64,000 nucleotides of DNA from Nonomuraea dietziae (GTDB taxonomy: Bacteria; Actinomycetota; Actinomycetes; Streptosporangiales; Streptosporangiaceae): assembly GCF_014195505.1 (NCBI RefSeq), contig NZ_JACIBV010000001.1, forward strand, positions 4,712,001 through 4,776,000. Direction: 5' to 3'. The position numbers and the translations under genes were made by a program. Within the stretch, counting starts at the first letter, position 1, and every line of letters starts with the position of its first letter. Under the pieces are notes generated by a model that saw only the letters and a program-made list of their open reading frames with translations, was not told the origin of the DNA and ran no database searches. This document shows, piece by piece, positions 8,670-17,500 of this stretch.

Positions 8670-9374
8670 TCAGCGCATCGAGACGAATACGTGCGCGGCG
8701 ATCTCACGCGGAAGCTCCGCGGGAGTCTCTGTCGCGTCGTTATCACCTGTCACCCGCACACCGTCGTCGCTCGCCGCGAGCGTCACCTCGCGTCCGGGTT
8801 GTATCCCAACTTGCTTGAGTTTAAGCATCACAGCGGGATCGCTTTGCACTTGTTCGCTAATTCGACGCACGACTACGGGTACTTCTCTGGGTCCTGCGAG
8901 GTCAGCCATGCAAGGGAAGGTCTGCCACGCGTCGCCCTGTGGCCCCTGCGCGCCGAGCTCCTCCAGACCTGGGATGGGGTTGCCGTGGGGGTCGACCGTC
9001 GGATTGTCGAGCAGCTTCACCAGCCGCTCCTCGACCGACTCCGACATCACGTGCTCCCAGCGGCAGGCCTCGATGTGCACCTCCTCCCACGGCAGGCCGA
9101 TGACCTGGGTCAGCAGGCACTCGGCGAGGCGATGTTTGCGCATGACGCGCGTGGCGAGGGTGCGGCCGAGGTCGGTCATGGCCAGATGGCGGTCGCCCTC
9201 CACCCTGACCAGCCCGTCGCGCTCCATGCGCGCCACGGTCTGGCTGACGGTGGGACCACTTTGCTGGAGCCGCTCCGCGATGCGCGCACGAAGGGGAACG
9301 ATCCCCTCTTCCTCGAGTTCGTAGATCGTACGGAGATACATCTCCGTCGTGTCGATCAAGCCGTGTGCGGTCAA
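8670..9374 (-). CDS. ideR: DtxR/IdeR-family metal-dependent repressor
   Basis: About 234 residues, the usual IdeR/DtxR length. The winged helix (DTTEMYLRTIYELEEEG, then SGPTVSQTVARMERDGL) is followed by the metal-binding dimerisation domain (RKHRLAE, WEEVHIEACRWEHVMS with Cys, His and Glu ligands) and an SH3-like C-terminus. It would repress iron or manganese uptake genes when loaded with metal. The start is uncertain: TTG 9374 has GGAGG a few nt upstream and gives a normal length; ATG 9407 lacks a ribosome site. Divergent from udgX over less than 80 bp. Confidence 0.85.
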   Translation of the reverse strand: MTAHGLIDTTEMYLRTIYELEEEGIVPLRARIAERLQQSGPTVSQTVARMERDGLVRVEGDRHLAMTDLGRTLATRVMRKHRLAECLLTQVIGLPWEEVHIEACRWEHVMSESVEERLVKLLDNPTVDPHGNPIPGLEELGAQGPQGDAWQTFPCMADLAGPREVPVVVRRISEQVQSDPAVMLKLKQVGIQPGREVTLAASDDGVRVTGDNDATETPAELPREIAAHVFVSMR

Positions 9375-9451
9375 GGCTCCTCCCGTCCTGAATGCTACGT
9401 CGGTCATGGGGCACAGAAGCCACAGAAACCCTAGTGGGAGAACGACCGACG

Positions 9452-10075
9452 ATGGCATTGGACGGAAACACCGGAGCGGCCCGGTTCCTTCCCGAGCGGC
9501 TCACCCTGCCCGAGCTGCGGCGCGCCGCGGCTCACTGCGAGGGTTGCGATCTCCATCGCGACGCCACCCAGACCGTGTTCGGCGAGGGCCCGCCTGACGC
9601 CCGCTTCCTGATCGTCGGGGAGCAGCCCGGCGACCAGGAGGACCGCAAGGGCGCCCCGTTCGTGGGGCCCGCCGGCCGCATCCTGGACAAGGGGCTCGAG
9701 GAGGCCGGCATCGACAGGGAGGAGGTCTACGTCACCAACGCGGTGAAGCACTTCTCCTTCACGCTCAAGGGCAAGCGCAGGATCCACCAGAAGCCGACCG
9801 TCGCCGAGATCGAGGCCTGCCAGCCGTGGCTGAACGCCGAGCTCGCCCTGCTGAAGCCGGAGATGGTCGTGGTGCTCGGGGCGACGGCGGCGCGAGCCCT
9901 GCTGGGCGCGGCCTTCAGGGTCACCCAGCACCGGGGCGAGGTGCTGGAGCTGGGCGAGGCGCTGGCCGTGGCGACCATCCACCCGTCGGCGGTCCTGCGC
10001 GCCCCCGACCGCGACGAGGCCTACCAGGGGTTCCTGTCGGACCTCAGGCTCGCTCGCCGCTCCTGTAGTTCCTGA
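9452..10075 (+). CDS. udgX: UdgX-type uracil-DNA glycosylase (covalent uracil-DNA binder)
   Basis: 207 residues of the family 4/5-like UDG superfamily. GEQPGDQEDRKGAPFVGPAG is the active-site motif and IHPSAVLR the distal one. The stretch KRRIH (108-112) is diagnostic of UdgX, in which the His of this loop forms a stable covalent bond with the abasic DNA left after uracil removal, as established for the mycobacterial enzyme. Cys29, Cys32 and Cys123 fit an Fe-S cluster. ATG 9452 follows GGGAG. It shares a promoter region with the iron regulator and overlaps the converging MFS gene by 32 nt. Confidence 0.9.
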   Translation: MALDGNTGAARFLPERLTLPELRRAAAHCEGCDLHRDATQTVFGEGPPDARFLIVGEQPGDQEDRKGAPFVGPAGRILDKGLEEAGIDREEVYVTNAVKHFSFTLKGKRRIHQKPTVAEIEACQPWLNAELALLKPEMVVVLGATAARALLGAAFRVTQHRGEVLELGEALAVATIHPSAVLRAPDRDEAYQGFLSDLRLARRSCSS

Positions 10076-11276
10076 AGGCCGGTACGGCGAGACCCACCAG
10101 CAGGACGGCGACCGCGCAGGCGAGACCGCCGCCCACCCACGCGCCCGTCATCCCGACGGCCGTGGCGGTGGCCCCCGCCCGCAGGTCGCCGAGGCGCGGC
10201 CCGCCGGCGACCACCACCATGAAGACGCCCTGCATACGGCCCCGCATCTCGTCGGGCGCGTGCAGCTGGAGGATCGACTGCCGCCACACCGAGGAGACCA
10301 CGTCGGCCACGCCGCCGACGGCCATGAACGCCACCACCAGCCACAGCTCGTGTACCATTCCCGCGGCGGCCACGGCCAGACCCCACACCGCGATGACGAT
10401 CACCAGCGCGACGCCCTGCCGCCTGACCCTGCCGACCCATCCGGAGAACAGCGCGCCCGCCACCGACCCGATCGCCATCGCGGACGTCAGCCAGCCCAGG
10501 GCGATCATCGAGCCGCCGAAGCGCTCGGCGACCAGCTCGGGGAAGAGCGCCCTCGGCAGCGCGAAGACCATGGCGATGATGTCCACGACGAACGACATCA
10601 GCAGGACGGGGCTGCCCATGATGAAGCGCAGCCCCTCCAGCACGGCCTTCGCTCCCGGGCGGACCACCTCGCCGAGCGGCTGGAGGGCCGGCAGCCGCAG
10701 CGCGGCGTAGAGGCTCGCGCTGAAGAGCACCGCGTCGATGGCGTAGGCGGCGCCGAAGCCGCCGGTGGCGAGCACGACGCCGCCGATCATCGGGCCGAAG
10801 ACCGCGCCGAGGCTGAAGACCAGCGAGTTGAGCGCGTTGGCGGCGGGCACCAGGTCAGGAGGGAGCAGCCTGGGGATGATCGCCCCTCTGGTGGAGGAGC
10901 TGATCGCGAACCCCGCTGCGCCCAGCGCGACGGCGACCAGGAGCACGTGGACGTTGCCGAGCCCGAGCATCGCCTGGGCCACGAGGAGGATGGTGCTCGC
11001 CCACGCGACCACGCAGCCGATGATCAGCAGCTTGCGCCTGTCCATGGCGTCGGCGACCGCGCCGCCCCACAGCCCGAAGACCACCAGCGGGATCAGGTTG
11101 GACAGGCCGAGCATGCCCACCCAGAACGAGGAGTGGGTGAGCTCCCACACCTGCTGGCTGACCGCTACCACGGTCACCGCGACGCCTACGTGCGAGACGG
11201 CCTGTCCCGCCCACAGGCGCCGGTAGGCCGGCACGCGGAGCGGTCGCGTGTCGACGACGAAATCCCCGAAAGCCAT
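10044..11276 (-). CDS. MFS transporter (MFS_3/EntS-like)
   Basis: 410 residues with about 12 hydrophobic segments. The start LRVPAYRRLWAGQAVSHVG and the loop GGAVADAMDRRKLL (motif A position) match the MFS_3 group that includes enterobactin exporter EntS and macrolide exporters. Substrate unknown. The gene ends inside udgX and starts 11 nt downstream of pdxH's stop on the same strand, so it may be translated from the pdxH transcript. Confidence 0.85.
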   Translation of the reverse strand: MAFGDFVVDTRPLRVPAYRRLWAGQAVSHVGVAVTVVAVSQQVWELTHSSFWVGMLGLSNLIPLVVFGLWGGAVADAMDRRKLLIIGCVVAWASTILLVAQAMLGLGNVHVLLVAVALGAAGFAISSSTRGAIIPRLLPPDLVPAANALNSLVFSLGAVFGPMIGGVVLATGGFGAAYAIDAVLFSASLYAALRLPALQPLGEVVRPGAKAVLEGLRFIMGSPVLLMSFVVDIIAMVFALPRALFPELVAERFGGSMIALGWLTSAMAIGSVAGALFSGWVGRVRRQGVALVIVIAVWGLAVAAAGMVHELWLVVAFMAVGGVADVVSSVWRQSILQLHAPDEMRGRMQGVFMVVVAGGPRLGDLRAGATATAVGMTGAWVGGGLACAVAVLLVGLAVPAFRNYRSGERA

Positions 11277-11286
11277 TCACGGCACA

Positions 11287-11964
11287 TTAGGGGGCGAGCC
11301 GCTCCAGGACCCAACCAGGGTGAACCCGCCGGTAGCGCAACCTGTCGTGCATCCGCTCCAGCTGGCCCTGCCAGAACTCCACCTCCGTGGGCACCACGCG
11401 GAAGCCGCCCCAGAAGTCGGGAACGGGCGGCTCCTCCGGCCAGCGCGCGGCCAGCTCGGCGTAGCGCGCGTCGAGCTCCTCCCTCGACCGGACGACCGCC
11501 GACTGGCGTGAGGCCCACGCGGCGATGCGGGAGCCGTACGGCCTGGAGTTGAAGTAGGCGGCCGACTCCTCGTGGGCGAGGCGGGCCACGCTGCCCTCGA
11601 CACGGACCTGACGGCGGATCGGATGCCAGGGGAAAAGCAGCGAGGCGCGGGCGTTCTCGGCCAGGTCGCGGCCCTTGCGGGACTCGTAGTTGGTGAAGAA
11701 GACGAACCCGTGCTCGTCGTAGCCCTTGAGCAGCACGGTGCGCGCACTCGGCCTGCCGCCCGCCGAGGCGGTGGCGACCACCATCGCGTTCGGTTCCGGC
11801 AGTCCAGCCTCCAGCGCCTCCTCGAACCAACGGGTGAATTGCGTGATCGGATCGGCCGCTACGTCGGTTTCGAGCAACGGCCTGCCCTCATAGGTACGGC
11901 GGAGCCCCGCCAGCGAAGTGGCATCCACGAGAAGGTATTCTTGCGCGCTTGGTGGCGATCCCAC
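11287..11964 (-). CDS. pdxH: Pyridoxamine 5'-phosphate oxidase
   Basis: About 225 residues. The FMN enzyme oxidises pyridoxamine/pyridoxine 5'-phosphate to PLP. DPITQFTRWFEEALEAGLPEPN, RTVLLKGYDEHGFVFFTNY, QVRVEGSVARL and YFNSRPYGSRIAAWAS are the family blocks in the right order, and the C-terminal RMHDRLRYRR is the PLP-site arginine region. GTG 11964 is favoured by AGGGGG 6 nt upstream; GTG 11928 would remove 12 residues. PLP made here serves SerC and the SHMT-like enzyme encoded nearby. Confidence 0.9.
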   Translation of the reverse strand: MGSPPSAQEYLLVDATSLAGLRRTYEGRPLLETDVAADPITQFTRWFEEALEAGLPEPNAMVVATASAGGRPSARTVLLKGYDEHGFVFFTNYESRKGRDLAENARASLLFPWHPIRRQVRVEGSVARLAHEESAAYFNSRPYGSRIAAWASRQSAVVRSREELDARYAELAARWPEEPPVPDFWGGFRVVPTEVEFWQGQLERMHDRLRYRRVHPGWVLERLAP

Positions 11965-12161
11965 GCATTGCCCCCTACCAGCAGTGATGAGGTTTCGGCG
12001 TGCCCGAAGACGAAGCACGCTCACGTAGGGGGTTAAATTGACCCGCCGGTATCTCGACATCAACAGAAGCGGACGGGCTCCGGGGATGCGAACACACTCC
12101 GAAGCGGGCCGCGACCATGAGTACGGATTGCCCACACGGCAAGAAAGGGAGGCGGCCGAGA

Positions 12162-13268
12162 ATGTCCGACTTCAAACCCGGCCTCGAAGGCGTTGTGGCT
12201 TTCGAGACCGAGATCGCGGAACCGGACAAAGAGGGGGGCGCCCTTCGCTACCGGGGCGTCGACATCGAAGATCTGGTCGGCCGTGTCCCGTTCGGGCACG
12301 TCTGGGGTCTGCTGGTCGACAACAAGTTCCAGCCCGGCCTTCCGCCGGCTGAGCCGTACCCCATCCCTGTCCACTCCGGTGACATCCGCGTAGACGTGCA
12401 GAGCGCGCTGGCCATGCTGGCTCCGGCCTATGGCTTCAAGGCTCTGCTCGACATCGACGACGCGCAGGCTCGCGACGACCTCGCGCGCGCGTCGGTCATG
12501 GCCCTGTCGTTCGTGGCGCAGTCCGCGCGCGGCCTCGGCCTGCCGATGGTGCCGCAGAGCAGGGTCGACGAGGCGGCGACCATCACCGAGCGGTTCATGG
12601 TCCGCTGGCGCGGCGAGCCCGACCCCAAGCACGTCAAGGCCATCGACGCCTACTGGACCTCCGCCGCCGAGCACGGCATGAACGCCTCCACGTTCACCGC
12701 CCGCGTCATCGCCTCCACCGGCGCCGACGTGGCCGCCGCGCTGTCGGGTGCGGTCGGTGCGATGTCCGGCCCGCTGCACGGTGGCGCCCCCGCCCGCGTG
12801 CTGCACATGATCGAGGGCGTCGAGAAGCTGGGCGACGCCAAGAAGTACGTCCAGAGCGAGCTCGACGCCGGTAACCGCCTCATGGGGTTCGGCCACCGCG
12901 TCTACCGCGCCGAGGACCCGCGCGCCCGCGTGCTGCGCCGCACCGCCAAGGAGCTCGACGCTCCTCGGTACGAGGTGGCCGCAGCGCTGGAGAAGGCCGC
13001 TCTCGAGGAGCTGCACGCGCGCAAGCCCGACCGCGTGCTGGCCACCAACGTGGAGTACTGGGCCGCCGTGGTCCTCGACTTCGCCGAGGTTCCCTCCCAC
13101 ATGTTCACCTCGATGTTCACCTGCGCCCGCACGGCCGGCTGGGCCGCGCACATCCTGGAGCAGAAGCGCACGGGCAGGCTGGTCCGCCCAAGCGCGAACT
13201 ACGTGGGCCCCGCCACGCGTCCGCTGAGCGACGTGCCGGGCGCCGACGAGGTCGTCGGCATCATCTGA
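12162..13268 (+). CDS. citA: Citrate synthase (CitA type)
   Basis: 368 residues, the size of actinobacterial citrate synthase 2. It condenses acetyl-CoA and oxaloacetate in the TCA cycle. Catalytic blocks are EHGMNAS (His), GPLHGGAP (His), GFGHRVYR and the Asp in AVVLDFAEVP. ATG 12162 has GGGAGG 9 nt upstream; an earlier ATG at 12117 would add a charged tail not seen in the family. Transcribed divergently from pdxH and ended by a clear hairpin. Confidence 0.93.
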   Translation: MSDFKPGLEGVVAFETEIAEPDKEGGALRYRGVDIEDLVGRVPFGHVWGLLVDNKFQPGLPPAEPYPIPVHSGDIRVDVQSALAMLAPAYGFKALLDIDDAQARDDLARASVMALSFVAQSARGLGLPMVPQSRVDEAATITERFMVRWRGEPDPKHVKAIDAYWTSAAEHGMNASTFTARVIASTGADVAAALSGAVGAMSGPLHGGAPARVLHMIEGVEKLGDAKKYVQSELDAGNRLMGFGHRVYRAEDPRARVLRRTAKELDAPRYEVAAALEKAALEELHARKPDRVLATNVEYWAAVVLDFAEVPSHMFTSMFTCARTAGWAAHILEQKRTGRLVRPSANYVGPATRPLSDVPGADEVVGII

Positions 13269-13284
13269 CACCTCTTCCTCGGTA

Positions 13285-13322
13285 ACGGCCCGCTGATTCC
13301 TCCAGCGGGCCGTTTCTCGTTT
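13285..13322 (+). terminator. Rho-independent terminator after citA
   Basis: CGGCCCGCTG (13285-13294) pairs with CAGCGGGCCG (13302-13311) across a 7-nt loop and is followed by TTTCTCGTTT. Confidence 0.8.
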
Positions 13323-13397
13323 CCCCCCAAGAGGGTGCGAATCTCATATCCCGGACCCAGGACAAGCCATGCGAGACGGCTCAGTAGGCTTGGGCAG

Positions 13398-14507
13398 GTG
13401 GCTGACATCGTGATTCCCGCTGACATCAAGCCCGCCGACGGCCGCTTCGGCTGCGGGCCCTCGAAGGTCCGACCTGAGCAGCTGTCCGCGCTCGCCTCCT
13501 CAGGCGCGAGCGTGATGGGCACCTCCCATCGACAGAAGCCGGTCAAGAACCTGGTCGGCAGAGTCCGCTCCGGCCTGGCCGACCTGTTCTCGCTGCCCGA
13601 GGGCTACCAGGTGGTGCTCGGCAACGGCGGCACCACCGCCTTCTGGGACATCGCCGCCTTCGGGCTGGTGCGCGAGAAGTCGCAGCACCTGTCCTTCGGC
13701 GAGTTCTCCTCCAAGTTCGGCGCGGTCGTCAGCAAGGCGCCGTGGCTCGGCGAGCCGACGATCATCAAGTCGGAGGTCGGCACCCACCCCGAGGCCGTGG
13801 CCGAGGAGGGCGTCGACGTCTACGCCCTCACCCACAACGAGACCTCCACCGGTGTCGCGATGCCGATCAGGCGGGTCGGCGGCGACGACGCCCTGGTCCT
13901 GGTCGACGCGACCTCGGGCGCGGGCGGCCTGCCCGTCGACATCTCCGAGACCGACGTCTACTACTTCGCGCCGCAGAAGAGCTTCGCCTCCGACGGCGGG
14001 CTCTGGATCGCGATCATGTCGCCGCGCGCGCTGGCCCGCGTCGAGGAGATCGCCGCCTCAGGCCGTTACGTGCCCGAGTTCTTCAGCCTGCCCGTCGCGA
14101 TCGACAACTCGGGCAAGGACCAGACCTACAACACCCCGTCGGTGGCGACGCTGTTCCTGCTGGCCGAGCAGCTCGACTGGATGAACGGCAACGGCGGCCT
14201 GGCCTGGACGACCTCGCGCACCGCCGACTCCTCCCAGCGCCTCTACACGTGGGCGGACAAGTCGTCGTTCGCCACGCCGTTCGCCGCCCCCGAGTTCCGC
14301 TCGCAGGTGGTCGGCACGATCGACTTCAGCGACTCCGTCGACGCGGCGGCGGTGGCCAAGGTGCTGCGCGCCAACGGCATCGTCGACACCGAGCCCTACC
14401 GCAAGCTCGGCCGCAACCAGCTGCGCGTCGCGATGTTCCCCGCGATCGAGCCCTCCGACATCGAGGCCCTGACCACCTGCATCGACTACGTGGTCGAGCG
14501 CCTCTAG
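13398..14507 (+). CDS. serC: Phosphoserine aminotransferase
   Basis: 369 residues, closely patterned on mycobacterial SerC: DGRFGCGPSKVR, GTSHRQKPVKNLVGRVR, LGNGGTTAFWDIAAFGL and, around the PLP lysine, YYFAPQKSFASDGG. It makes 3-phosphoserine from 3-phosphohydroxypyruvate and glutamate in serine biosynthesis. The GTG at 13398 starts the protein at the conserved N-terminus; no strong ribosome site is visible. The stop overlaps that of the small minus-strand gene by 3 nt. Confidence 0.93.
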   Translation: MADIVIPADIKPADGRFGCGPSKVRPEQLSALASSGASVMGTSHRQKPVKNLVGRVRSGLADLFSLPEGYQVVLGNGGTTAFWDIAAFGLVREKSQHLSFGEFSSKFGAVVSKAPWLGEPTIIKSEVGTHPEAVAEEGVDVYALTHNETSTGVAMPIRRVGGDDALVLVDATSGAGGLPVDISETDVYYFAPQKSFASDGGLWIAIMSPRALARVEEIAASGRYVPEFFSLPVAIDNSGKDQTYNTPSVATLFLLAEQLDWMNGNGGLAWTTSRTADSSQRLYTWADKSSFATPFAAPEFRSQVVGTIDFSDSVDAAAVAKVLRANGIVDTEPYRKLGRNQLRVAMFPAIEPSDIEALTTCIDYVVERL

Positions 14508-14675
14508 CCGTCCTTCGCCCGGCGGGACAGCTCGTCGGGCAACGCGAGCGCGTCCTCCGGCCCCGACGCTCCGCGCGAACCCGGCCGGCACCGGCAGCCT
14601 GTCGGTGCCGGCTGCGAGCGCCTCGAGCATCAGCTGGGTGACGCGCTCGTCGCGTGTCCGGGCCGCCCACTCCAC
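14504..14675 (-). pseudogene. Small gene (56 aa after one-base correction), unknown function
   Basis: From GTG 14675 (CAGGGG upstream) the frame reads EWAARTRDERVTQLMLEALA, then GTDRLPVPAGFARSVG. It then breaks into serC-antisense sequence. Removing one C from the run CCCC at 14561-14564 restores PEDALALPDELSRRAKDG and a stop at 14504, overlapping serC's stop. The acidic helical composition looks coding. Either a sequence error or a decayed gene; the first is preferred because the site resembles five others in this window. It lies 63 nt downstream of the rhomboid gene. Confidence 0.45.
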
Positions 14676-14738
14676 TGACCCCTGCGCGCCGCTGAGCCGT
14701 CCGCTGAGGGCCTGCGGGCCCGGACGCGACCCGGAGGC

Positions 14739-15362
14739 TCAGTAGGCCGGGTACGTCGGCGTGGCCAGCCGCTTGCGGCGCAGCACCCAGGCGGCCGCCA
14801 CCCCGCCGACGAGGCCGAACAGGTGGCCCTGCCACGAGACGCCCACCTGGGTGGGGTCCAGGCCCCACACCAGCGAGTAGTAGGCCACGGCCACCCCGAT
14901 GCCCACGAGGATGTCGAGGGCGCGCCTGTCGAAGAGCCCCCGTGCGACCACGAACCCGAAGTAGCCGAAGACGAGGCCGCTCGCGCCCACGGTGGCGACG
15001 CCGGGAGGCGTGGCGACCCAGGTGCCGACGCCGCCGACCACCATGATGATCAGGGTTGCCCACAGGAACTTGCCGAGCCCACGGAAGGCGGCGAGGAAGC
15101 CGAGGACCAGCAGCGGCAGCGAGTTGGCCATCAGGTGCGCGAAACCGACGTGCAGAAAGGGCGCGAACAGGACCCCGATCAGCCCGTCCGGCGACCAGGC
15201 GATGATGCCGAGTTCGGCGTCGAGGTCGCCGGGTGTGACGTAGTCGAAGATCTCGACCGCCCACATGACGACCACCATGCCCCCCACCAGGAGCAGCGCG
15301 CCGAGCGCACCCTGCAGCAGGCCGCCCGCGCCACGCTTGACCGACTCGTAGGGGGAACTCAT
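14739..15362 (-). CDS. Rhomboid-family intramembrane serine protease
   Basis: 207 residues with about six membrane helices. The catalytic Ser lies in VGASGLVFGYFGF (GxSG) and the His in SWQGHLFGLVGG; HLMANSLPLLVLG supplies the helix-2 His/Asn motif. It would cleave membrane-embedded substrates, which cannot be predicted. A cytoplasmic tail rich in Arg/Lys ends the protein. Confidence 0.88.
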   Translation of the reverse strand: MSSPYESVKRGAGGLLQGALGALLLVGGMVVVMWAVEIFDYVTPGDLDAELGIIAWSPDGLIGVLFAPFLHVGFAHLMANSLPLLVLGFLAAFRGLGKFLWATLIIMVVGGVGTWVATPPGVATVGASGLVFGYFGFVVARGLFDRRALDILVGIGVAVAYYSLVWGLDPTQVGVSWQGHLFGLVGGVAAAWVLRRKRLATPTYPAY

Positions 15363-15430
15363 GCGCTCTCCTGCCGCCGAAGGTGGATCCTCTCCCTTTA
15401 CGGTAATGCGGGGTTTCCCCTCATCGGCAT

Positions 15431-15467
15431 AAAGAAACAGGCTCCTCCCGAGAACGGGAGGAGCCTG
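15431..15467 (-). terminator. Rho-independent terminator of the SDR/enoyl-CoA hydratase operon
   Basis: CAGGCTCCTCCCG (15438-15450) and its exact complement (15455-15467) form a 13-bp stem with a 4-nt loop. Read on the minus strand it is followed by TTTCTTT, 10 nt beyond the hydratase stop. Confidence 0.85.
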
Positions 15468-15477
15468 ACAAGCAGGG

Positions 15478-16245
15478 CTACTCGCCCCTCCACTGCGGGG
15501 CGCGCTTCTCCGCGAAGGCCGCCGCGCCCTCCATCGCGTCCTTGGAGCCGAAGACGGGGTTGATGATCGGCCCCTGCTTCTTGAACATCTCCTCGATCGA
15601 CCAGTCGGCGGACTCGATGATCACCTTCTTGGTCGCCGCGAGCGCCAGGGGGGCGTTGGCCGCGATCTTCCTGGCCAGTTCGAGCGCGCCCTCGAGCGCC
15701 CCGCCCGGTTCGGTGATCCGGTTGACCAGGCCCAGCTCGTACAGTCTGGAGGCCGGGTAGTGGTCACCGGTCAGGGCGATCTCCATGGCCACGTGGTAGG
15801 GGATCCTGCGCGGCAGGCGCATGATGCCGCCCGCCCCCGCCACCAGGCCGCGCTTGGGCTCGGGAAGGCCGAACTTCGACTCCGACGACGCCACGATCAG
15901 GTCGCACGACAGCGCCAGCTCGAAGCCGCCCGCGAGCGCGTAGCCCTCCACCGCCGCGATCAGCGGCTTCTTGGGCGGGGCCTCCGCGATGCCGCCGAAG
16001 CCCCTGCCCTCGATGACGGGGAAGTCGCCCGCGAGGAAGGCCTTCAGGTCCATGCCGGCGGAGAACGTGCCGCCGGCCCCTGTCAGGACGTAGGCCGACA
16101 CGTCGGTGCGGGAGTCCAGGGAGTCCAGCGCCGCGACGATGCCTCGCGCGACGGCGCCGTTGACGGCGTTGCGAGCCGACGGGCGGTTGATCGTGATCAC
16201 CGCGACGCCGTCGGACTCCTCGATCAGAACCTCTTCTGCGGACAC
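15478..16245 (-). CDS. Enoyl-CoA hydratase/isomerase (crotonase family)
   Basis: 255 residues. The oxyanion-hole blocks GTFSAGMDLKAF and GYALAGGFELALSCD and the Glu-bearing segments GLPEPKRG and AMEIALTGD match hydratases that add water to 2-enoyl-CoA. GTG 16245 is preferred because GAGG lies 5 nt before it; another GTG sits two codons upstream. The gene follows the SDR dehydrogenase by 10 nt on the same strand, so the pair would perform two consecutive beta-oxidation-type steps, and the acyl-CoA dehydrogenase at 4204 could supply the first. Confidence 0.88.
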   Translation of the reverse strand: MSAEEVLIEESDGVAVITINRPSARNAVNGAVARGIVAALDSLDSRTDVSAYVLTGAGGTFSAGMDLKAFLAGDFPVIEGRGFGGIAEAPPKKPLIAAVEGYALAGGFELALSCDLIVASSESKFGLPEPKRGLVAGAGGIMRLPRRIPYHVAMEIALTGDHYPASRLYELGLVNRITEPGGALEGALELARKIAANAPLALAATKKVIIESADWSIEEMFKKQGPIINPVFGSKDAMEGAAAFAEKRAPQWRGE

Positions 16246-16255
16246 GCGCACCTCA

Positions 16256-17030
16256 CTACTTGGGCTGGAAGCGGATGCCGCCGTCGAAGCGGATGACCTC
16301 GGCGTTCATGTAGTCGTTCTCGACGAGGGAGCGCACCAGGTGGGCGAACTCGTCGGCGCGACCCATGCGCTTGGGGAAGACGACGGGGGCGACGAGCTTG
16401 GCCTTGAACTCGTCGGCGTTGCCCGAGAAGCCGTAGATGGGCGTGTCGATGATGCCGGGGCAGATCGTGTTGACGCGCACGCCGATCGCGGCCAGGTCGC
16501 GGGCCGCGGGCACGGTCATGCCCACGATGCCGCCCTTGGACGCGGAGTAGGCCAGTTGCCCCGTCTGTCCCTCGAGCGCGGCCACGGAGGCGGTGTTGAC
16601 GACCACGCCGCGGTGCCCGTCCTCGGAGACCGGGTCGGTCTTGGCGATGGCGGCCCGCGCCGATGCGCATGAGGTTGAAGGTGCCGATCAGGTTGACCTC
16701 GATGACCTTGCGGTAGCTGGCGAGGTTGTGCGGAGCGCCCTCGCGGTTGACGGTCCGCTCGGCCCAGCCGATGCCCGCGCTGTTGACGATCACGCGAACC
16801 GGCTTGCCCGTGGCCACGGCCGCGTCGACGGCCGCCTGCACGTCGCCCTCGTCCGATACGTCCGTCCTGACGAAGACTCCGCCGAGTTCGTCGGCGATCG
16901 ACTTGCCGCGCTCCTCGTTGAGGTCGGCGATGACCACGGTCGCGCCCTGGCGGGCGAGCTCGCGGGCCGTGGCCTCGCCCAGCCCGCTGGCCCCGCCCGA
17001 GATGATTGCTACTGCTCCGTTGACGTCCAT
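16256..17030 (-). pseudogene. SDR-family 3-hydroxyacyl-CoA dehydrogenase, one-base frameshift
   Basis: The first part has the NAD motif GGASGLGEATARELA and IVNSAGIGWAE; the second part has VVNTASVAALEGQ, the active-site YSASK and ICPGIIDTPIYG. They lie in different frames. Removing one C from CCC at 16654-16656 joins them seamlessly as RIGAAAIAKTDPVSEDG, giving about 257 residues like HSD10-type enzymes. All catalytic residues are intact, so I favour a sequence error over a true pseudogene. The hydratase follows after 10 nt. Confidence 0.8.
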
Positions 17031-17089
17031 GCCACGGACCCTAACGCGAGAACCGAATGAAGTTCTACTCGGGGTGCCCCAGTTTCTCT

Positions 17090-17428
17090 TCAGATCTCGC
17101 CCACGGCCGTGTCGACGTCCGAATAGACCTTTATCCGCCGGTCGAGGCCGGTGGTGCGCAGGATGCGGGCGACCGGAGCCTGGGGCGCGGCCAGCGAGAC
17201 GCCGCCGCCTTCGCCCGTGGCCAGCCGCCAGGCCTCGATGAGCACCGACAGCCCGCTGGAGTCCATGAACGACAGCGCCTGGAGATCGAGGACGAGCCGC
17301 GCGCCGTCCTGTTTGATGGCGTCGCGCACCTCGTCGCGCAGGAAGGGTGCGGTGAAGAGGTCGAGCTCTCCCTCCACGGCCACCACCACGGCATCGCCCA
17401 TGGCATGACGCGCCAGCCGCAGCTTCAT
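17090..17428 (-). CDS. STAS-domain anti-sigma factor antagonist
   Basis: 112 residues, one STAS domain. FMDSSGLSVLIEA carries the serine that is phosphorylated by anti-sigma kinases in the SpoIIAA/RsbV family. It would release a sigma factor when unphosphorylated. ATG 17428 follows GAGGAGGG; an upstream in-frame start lacks a site. Divergent from the channel gene. The SpoIIE-type phosphatase at 6321 is a plausible but unproven partner. Confidence 0.88.
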   Translation of the reverse strand: MKLRLARHAMGDAVVVAVEGELDLFTAPFLRDEVRDAIKQDGARLVLDLQALSFMDSSGLSVLIEAWRLATGEGGGVSLAAPQAPVARILRTTGLDRRIKVYSDVDTAVGEI

Positions 17429-17500
17429 CTGCCCTCCTCGATGAGCCACTGTACTTCCACATCCCCAGGGGGGCCTCATGGACAAACTACGATCACCACT

